Shown here one piece after another: positions 59,972-64,000 of a stretch of DNA of 64,000 nt (position 1 is its first letter; each line of letters starts with the position of its first letter). The notes below the pieces were generated by a model that saw only the letters and a list, made by a program, of their open reading frames with translations, ran no database searches and was not told the DNA's origin. The translations under genes were made by a program, and so were the position numbers. The stretch lies in the NCBI RefSeq assembly GCF_035594125.1, contig NC_087151.1, positions 21,412,636 to 21,476,635 on the forward strand. Direction: 5' to 3'. Origin of the DNA: Scylla paramamosain. Taxonomy: Eukaryota > Arthropoda > Malacostraca > Decapoda > Portunidae.

Positions 59972-60782
59972 CGGAGGCTTCAGTGGCAATCCATTTCAGA
60001 ATGGCGAATCTGGCTGTAAATTAACGCGGGGGGGAGGAGCGGATCATTCACGACGACGTCACCAGGGCCCATGTTAAGGGGCGGGGGGGCGGGAAGGCGA
60101 TGGCGGCGCTGACATGAGAGGTGGGGGTGTGTGTCCTTATCCTTCAGCGGCTATGGAATGACTAAATCAATCAATGATGGTGGGTGGGAAATAATTGAAT
60201 GAGAAGGGGGTGGGGGGACTGAACGCATCAGGCATGGCAGGCGGCTGGGATCACTGACAGATACACGTTACGGTCGCCATCACACGCATGGTCTGGGAGA
60301 CTCTGATGACATTGCCATGGAGGACTCCCTTTCACTCGCATGGATCCTGGACAGCCATGGTGGTTTGAGTCTTGCCATCACATGTTCCCTCCGATATCTC
60401 AGTACATTCCAATGTCTCTACCACTCAATGGTCAGGGTTGACAGAAGGGAAGAGGGTGGGGGAGGTCTGAATGCGTCAGGAAAATGGGTGGCAACGCCAC
60501 CACGCAGCTGCCATGAGCTAGTCGCACACGCGGGTCCTGGACGGCCCGGGTGGCAATTCTTGGCATCACGTGTTCCCTCTGACATCTCAGTACATTCCAA
60601 TGTCCTGCCTCTTCCAGATGGCCAAGGTCGTCGTGACTACCCACGTGGTTCCGTTACCTGCGATCCCTTTACCTTGGACGAAGAATCTGTGACGGCGGGG
60701 ACGGCGGCTGTCACCTTCACTTTCACTGACCGCCCGTGGTGTGGGCGATTTCGCCAACGTAGTACTTATGACAGATGGTCAC
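59972..60782. other. GC-rich stretch with degenerate direct repeats, no convincing gene
   Basis: G-rich runs (GCGGGGGGGAGG, GGGGCGGGGGGGCGGG) are followed by imperfect direct repeats. A block around CATCACATGTTCCCTC / CTCAGTACATTCCAATGTC at 60343-60412 recurs at 60531-60602. A block GGGTGGGGG-CTGAA-GC-TCAGG near 60204 recurs near 60449. An open frame at 60317-60835 crosses the two copies in different phases and then runs into the ATT microsatellite, which argues against coding. It may be subterminal repeat of the neighbouring element. Confidence 0.5.
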
Positions 60783-60834
60783 CTTATTATTATTATTATC
60801 ATTATTATTATTATTATTATTATCATTATTATTA
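60783..60834. repeat. (ATT)n microsatellite
   Basis: TTA/ATT triplets with two ATC interruptions. Confidence 0.95.
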
Positions 60835-60862
60835 GAAAGGTTATACAGAGTTGATGGGGCAT

Positions 60863-60901
60863 TTTATTTTTATTTGGGCAAATATAGCTCATTGATTTAT
60901 T
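60863..60901 (-). promoter_or_regulatory. Polyadenylation signals after the spliced gene
   Basis: Three minus-strand AATAAA hexamers (60901-60896, 60874-60869, 60868-60863). The first lies 23 bases past the TGA at 60926-60924 that ends the acidic C-terminal frame. Spacing and strand fit a real 3' end for the upstream gene. Confidence 0.55.
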
Positions 60902-60923
60902 AGGACAAATACATCTCATTCAT

Positions 60924-61628
60924 TCAAAACATTTGCAAAATGAAGGCAAAGAGATCATCATCATCGCTGTCAATGATGGGGCGTAGTTTTAATAAATCTA
61001 GGAATCAACTTCTTACGAGGGGCAGGTGGGGCATTAAGGAGTTTAGGTGTACAGACATCCTCTGGCGTCTTAGGGGCCATATATATATATTTTTTTTTTC
61101 AGTTTTCCTGCGACTTCTTCTTCACCTCCTGACCCTCATTGCCGCCTACAGCTGACTCATCTGACTGCCGCGGCTGTGTTTCGGCAGGCAGCAGCATCAG
61201 CGACTCCGGAGGTAGCGGTCACGATTGCTGCAGCGGCTGCCACTGTGACTAAGGCTGCTGCTGCGACTGCTGCGACTCCTGTCCTGATGGGACATCAGGA
61301 GGTGGGCTTGCTGGCAGCGGTGACATGTCGTTATACCTAAAGATCAATTTCTTTTTTGCAGGCTCTGACATTCTCTCCACATTGACATCCTCATGGTTGG
61401 CGCAGCTCAGCTTACCCCCAACATCACCCAGGTAGATATCAAAGCGGAAAGAGATACGTTCTGTAACAGAAAAAAAAAAAAAAAGATGAGAACAATGGAA
61501 AAGTTTGTTTTTCTCCCCTCCTCTTCTTATTCATGTAATTTACAATGGCGAAGGTGCGTGATGGCATGCAAGGTAATGGTATACTTACCCAAGGTTCTCA
61601 AGATGAAATGCTTGTCAGCTTGCTCCAT
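60924..61628 (-). pseudogene. Unrecognised gene with one intron, interrupted by stops
   Basis: Exon 1 starts at ATG 61628 (MEQADKHFILRTL) and ends at 61589 before a consensus donor GTAAGTAT. A long pyrimidine tract and CAG at 61463-61461 close a 128-base intron. Splicing keeps one frame (Leu-Glu-Arg-Ile). Exon 2 continues with FRFDIYLGDVGG, a basic AKKKLIF block, a Pro-rich SPLPASPPPDVPS stretch and a Gln-rich stretch. In that frame are TAG at 61251-61249, TGA at 61221-61219 and TGA at 61101-61099. A further ATG (61080) in the same frame opens MAPKTPEDV. After a one-base shift near 60985 an acidic tail (IIDSDDDDLFAF) ends at TGA 60924, just before polyadenylation signals. It is probably a decayed accessory gene; an unseen second intron removing the stops is an alternative. 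No homologue is recognised. Confidence 0.42.
61461..61588 (-). other. Candidate 128-base spliceosomal intron
   Basis: Donor G|GTAAGTAT (first intron base 61588) and acceptor CTGTTACAG| (last base 61461) preceded by about 16 pyrimidines. Removal joins codons in frame as GAA. This is the best-looking intron in the window. Confidence 0.5.
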
Positions 61629-61748
61629 ACTTGGAGATGAGTCCTCGACGTCCAACTGGGTTGAGAGGCGATGGCGAAGTGACACTTATCCGTCAGCATT
61701 TACCCCATATTGACCCCTTTCCCACACCCCGCCCCTTTTTTCCCTCAT

Positions 61749-62324
61749 CTACCTTATTACCATTTTACAGATATTATGACATCTCGCTCGGTTACCGGCC
61801 GGGCAAAACGTAGGCATGCAATGTGGCATTTTACGAAATATTACGTAAGCCATACGAGTAATATTTTTTTTGTCATTATATAGATGTTGATGCTTTTTGA
61901 AGCTGGTGTGAATAATGCACATTGCACGTTTTAATGTATGCCAACTCAGTATAAGGCAAAAGAACATGCAATAAATGCCGCACACGAGGGAATTCAACCC
62001 CTGAAGTCGATAATTTAATGTGCTAATTTTCATGTGTGGACAAGTTTGCATGAAATGATGTAAGACGGCGGAATTGTATTTGGGATGTAAGTTACAGCTA
62101 TCGTAATAGCCTATGGTCTGACTTTGAAAATTAAGATAAACAGTAATCCAGTGGCCCATGGTCTTCGAGTCACTCAATGTATTTAGAATGAAAACGCATG
62201 GCTTCTCCTGTTTTCTGGCAAGATTTATCAGCTCTGTCACACGGTGTTGGTTGTGACAGCCTACAAAATAAACTCAACTGCCCAAGATGCCTGCTAGACC
62301 GGCTTGTATTTCACGTGCATTCAT
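61749..62324 (-). pseudogene. Adenain-like cysteine protease, one in-frame stop
   Basis: Protease of the adenovirus/Polinton type, which in these viruses matures capsid proteins during assembly. ATG 62324 opens MNAREIQAGLAG, 6 bases after the capsid stop. A TGA at 62276-62274 (codon 17) interrupts, then the frame is open to the stop at 61749 (191 codons in all). Numbered from that ATG: FILNT near 45-49, catalytic His58 in GHWITVY, Asp75 in YYDS, oxyanion Gln108 and nucleophile Cys115 in QGLNSLVCGIYC. Order and spacing match adenain (His, Asp/Glu, Gln, Cys), and all four residues are kept. The C-terminus from about residue 160 is less typical. A codon change of TGG to TGA would explain the break, but the original residue is unknown. 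Confidence 0.82.
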
Positions 62325-62330
62325 GACAGC

Positions 62331-63755
62331 TTATGCGTGGACAATGCAGTGAACTTGACGATAATGATGAATTTCTATGACACTGGTTGTGTCGGCGAAA
62401 AACATGATGATGCGGTTATGATTACGTTCCTTAGCAAAAGACAGATTAATTCTTAGAATCCCTAATTTATCCAGAGGGATGGCATTGTGCACGTCCTCTG
62501 TCACAAGGTTAAGGAAACATACTGTCCGACTTTTATTAAAAGCATCAAATGTTAGGGAATTACGCGTGTCCAATCCTAGTGACTCAAAGGTCGTGTAAAG
62601 TAATTTTGACGCGTGATGCGGGAAAGAGCTGCGAACGTTATAAATAGTCTCCCCATTCACAGTGATATGTATATGTGACAGATCAGCGTGATGAAAATAT
62701 AAACCGTTCTAATCAATTATGCCTTGTAAGCTGTCCATATCAACTATTGCCATGGTCAAATTTTGAGGTATGATTTGCGCATAAGGTAATTCGGCAATCA
62801 AAGATGTTTGATTGGCGTTTAACACATACGTCTTACTGAGTGTCCTATTGAAAGTGTATTGCATTGGATTTAGAGTCAAGGAGTTATTTAACGATTCTAA
62901 GGCGGGTGGATGCAGCGTGATGTGGTCAACCCATAACTTAGCCATCTCGAGCTTAAATTTGAAACTGCTGGCGTCTTGGTGTGAATTAAGAATCTATGTT
63001 TTGTTAGCCAATTCTAATTGAATTTTCACATCGACAGAGTCAAGCAGGTAAGCGTCCAGACTTGATATATTCGAAAACAATGGCAAACTCATTAAAAGGC
63101 CGTGCGTTTTACAATCTTTTATCATTTGTTTCTCATCTTTATTCCCCCCCGTGAAATAGTGTTCATCAAATTTATTGATTGTGCCTTTTGATTCATCATA
63201 ATCGCGGTGGTAGAAGGCGACGCGACCAATAGAGTCAATTTTATCCTGAGGGATTGTTGTAATTATTTTATTGAAGGCGTGATAGTTGAACAAAGAGGAT
63301 GACTCCACAAGCTGTTCGTTAAAATAACAAGTGCAAGACTTAAACATCGTATTATTCAAACCATTACTAAAAGCGATATGATCGTCGTCGTCTACTGGCG
63401 CGCCATCTGCCTTCGCTATGCTAACTCGCAATTCTAGAGACCGTGTTGATAGATCCAAAAATTGTCCTGGAATGCCAGGCAGTCTAAATTCAATGTAAGG
63501 GTCGTTAATCCCCGCATGATTATTAGCATTAGCGTCTAAATTAACGGGTAATGCGTCCAACTTTCGTCTCGCAGCGACTGACGATTCAATGGTATGCAGG
63601 CGATTCACCTGCGGGAATTTCTCACTCACAGTCGACAGATAATTGCTCAGGGGGTGGAGGTCGCTCCACCCTGCATATCCAGCCTGTAATGAGTCATCTT
63701 CGCGACTAAGCTAAATATTGAAGATATCTGCTTTATAGCATGTCTTTCTTTTCAT
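62331..63755 (-). pseudogene. Double-jelly-roll major capsid protein, three in-frame TAG stops
   Basis: Capsomer-forming protein of the Polinton/adintovirus type (the group annotated in many invertebrate genomes as F54H12.2-like). One frame of 475 codons runs from ATG 63755 to TAA 62331 with no frameshift, broken by TAG at 63713-63711 (codon 15), 62996-62994 and 62711-62709. N-terminal half: FRLPGIPGQFLDLSTRSLEL, then CYFNEQLV, NYHAFNKII and YHRDYDESKG, matching the family's blocks (position of the variant tyrosine-alanine-tyrosine region and acid-rich loop). C-terminal half: IAELPYAQIIPQNL, VNGETIYNV, GILRINLSFA and the closing VIEIHHYR block. Length is slightly below the family norm of roughly 450-650. 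No ATG lies between the first TAG and the conserved core. Identified by reading conserved blocks, not by a search. Confidence 0.82.
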
Positions 63756-63820
63756 TTGCCTGGTTGGCTGTTTTCTCTTTTTTTCTTTTCTCCGACTCCT
63801 ACTTTCCTCTATTTCATTAC

Positions 63821-64000
63821 TCATCCACCTCGAACTATCCTTTCACCCACACCCTCTACGGCGGCGACGCCTCTATTTCTTAATGATTTGCAGAGTTGTT
63901 TCCCCTCTAAAACATCTGTTAATAAACCTTTTCCCATTTGTAGTGCTTCGGGTGTCACAGTATGCATGAGAAAGGGAATTGGTCTTTTAGCAAAGCCGCT
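63821..64000 (-). CDS. pX-like small virion protein, C-terminal part
   Basis: The frame enters at the window edge and ends at TGA 63823-63821 (59 residues visible, no stop). It reads TPEALQMGKGLLTDVLEGKQ followed by a basic SLRNRG block and an RGG end. The pattern (a GKGLL-DVLEG-like amphipathic segment followed by RG-rich basic residues) resembles the pX/pVI-like minor capsid or core protein that sits immediately upstream of the capsid gene in Polintons and adintoviruses. The gap to the capsid ATG is 65 bases. The identification rests on this short stretch plus gene order, so it is tentative. Confidence 0.55.
   Translation of the reverse strand, partial: SGFAKRPIPFLMHTVTPEALQMGKGLLTDVLEGKQLCKSLRNRGVAAVEGVGERIVRGG

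Larger units (their letters stand above)
59851..64000 (-). mobile_element. Decayed Polinton/adintovirus-like element, left portion
   Basis: From 59851 base composition, word content and coding potential all change. Four minus-strand frames lie head to tail with very short gaps: pX-like, capsid, protease, then an unrecognised spliced gene. The triplet of double-jelly-roll capsid, adenain-like protease and pX-like protein defines Polintons (Mavericks) and their adintovirus relatives. The gene block runs towards the left border, where a strong palindrome abuts the satellite. Nonsense mutations in every complete frame indicate an endogenous relic. DNA polymerase B, integrase, packaging ATPase and penton genes are not in view; the element continues past 64000. 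Confidence 0.75.

Noticed and set aside
60317..60835. 172-codon plus-strand frame
   Set aside because: It crosses two copies of a DNA repeat in different phases and ends in Tyr/His runs from the ATT microsatellite, and it has no recognisable domain.
61091..61102. Plus-strand pyrimidine tract plus CAG resembling a splice acceptor
   Set aside because: No plus-strand coding frame follows it. It is the complement of a GAAAAAAAAA stretch in the minus-strand gene.
61393..61713. 106-codon plus-strand frame opposite the spliced gene
   Set aside because: It is antisense across the intron poly-pyrimidine tract (the Lys run) and lacks any domain. The minus strand has splice and polyadenylation signals instead.
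62331..63755. Dedicated stop-codon recoding (TAG as sense) as an established conclusion
   Set aside because: The protease has a TGA and the next gene has a TAG and TGAs in frame, so general decay explains the data at least as well. Kept only as a question.

Overview
This window is non-coding, repeat-dominated eukaryotic nuclear DNA, most likely from an arthropod and plausibly a decapod crustacean. The organism is an inference from the retrotransposon types, the extreme simple-repeat load and the lack of bacterial-style gene packing. No intact host gene was recognised. About three quarters of the window is one AT-rich satellite with a monomer of about 96 bp. It is interrupted by LINE retrotransposons and long microsatellites. 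At the right edge lies a decayed Polinton/adintovirus-like element.

Layout: the satellite occupies 1-1140, 3335-12198, 14826-18780, 20546-25052, 29806-30905, 33346-40426 and 43025-59850. Monomers are marked by a core like TTAGGTACCAAAACGC followed by a GCATG motif and a CTATATGG motif. Two higher-order arrangements can be read by eye. A five-monomer unit of about 480 bp fills 3335-8654 and most of 29806-59850. An eleven-monomer unit of about 1.05 kb, with a shorter form of about 0.77 kb, fills 8655-25052 and 1-1140. Array orientation flips at about 1140/3335, 8655, 10178, 25.1-29.8 kb, 43776 and 44186. Sequence 1-1133 is a near-identical inverted copy of about 15310-16090.

Mobile elements: six degenerate copies of one Jockey-like non-LTR retrotransposon lie inside the array, three on each strand. 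One CR1-like LINE at 27350-29205 has an intact, uninterrupted reverse-transcriptase frame and sits inside a GA microsatellite. Seven pure AT tracts longer than 120 bp punctuate the region.

Right end: at about 59850 the satellite stops at a palindrome with arms of about 40 bp, and GC content rises. On the minus strand, reading inward from the window edge, come: the C-terminus of a pX-like small virion protein (63821-64000); a double-jelly-roll major capsid protein frame broken by three in-frame TAG codons (62331-63755); an adenain-like cysteine protease broken by one TGA (61749-62324); and an unrecognised, apparently spliced gene followed by polyadenylation signals (60924-61628). Capsid, protease and pX-like genes together identify an endogenous Polinton/adintovirus-like element. 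Its polymerase, integrase and packaging ATPase genes, if present, lie beyond the window.
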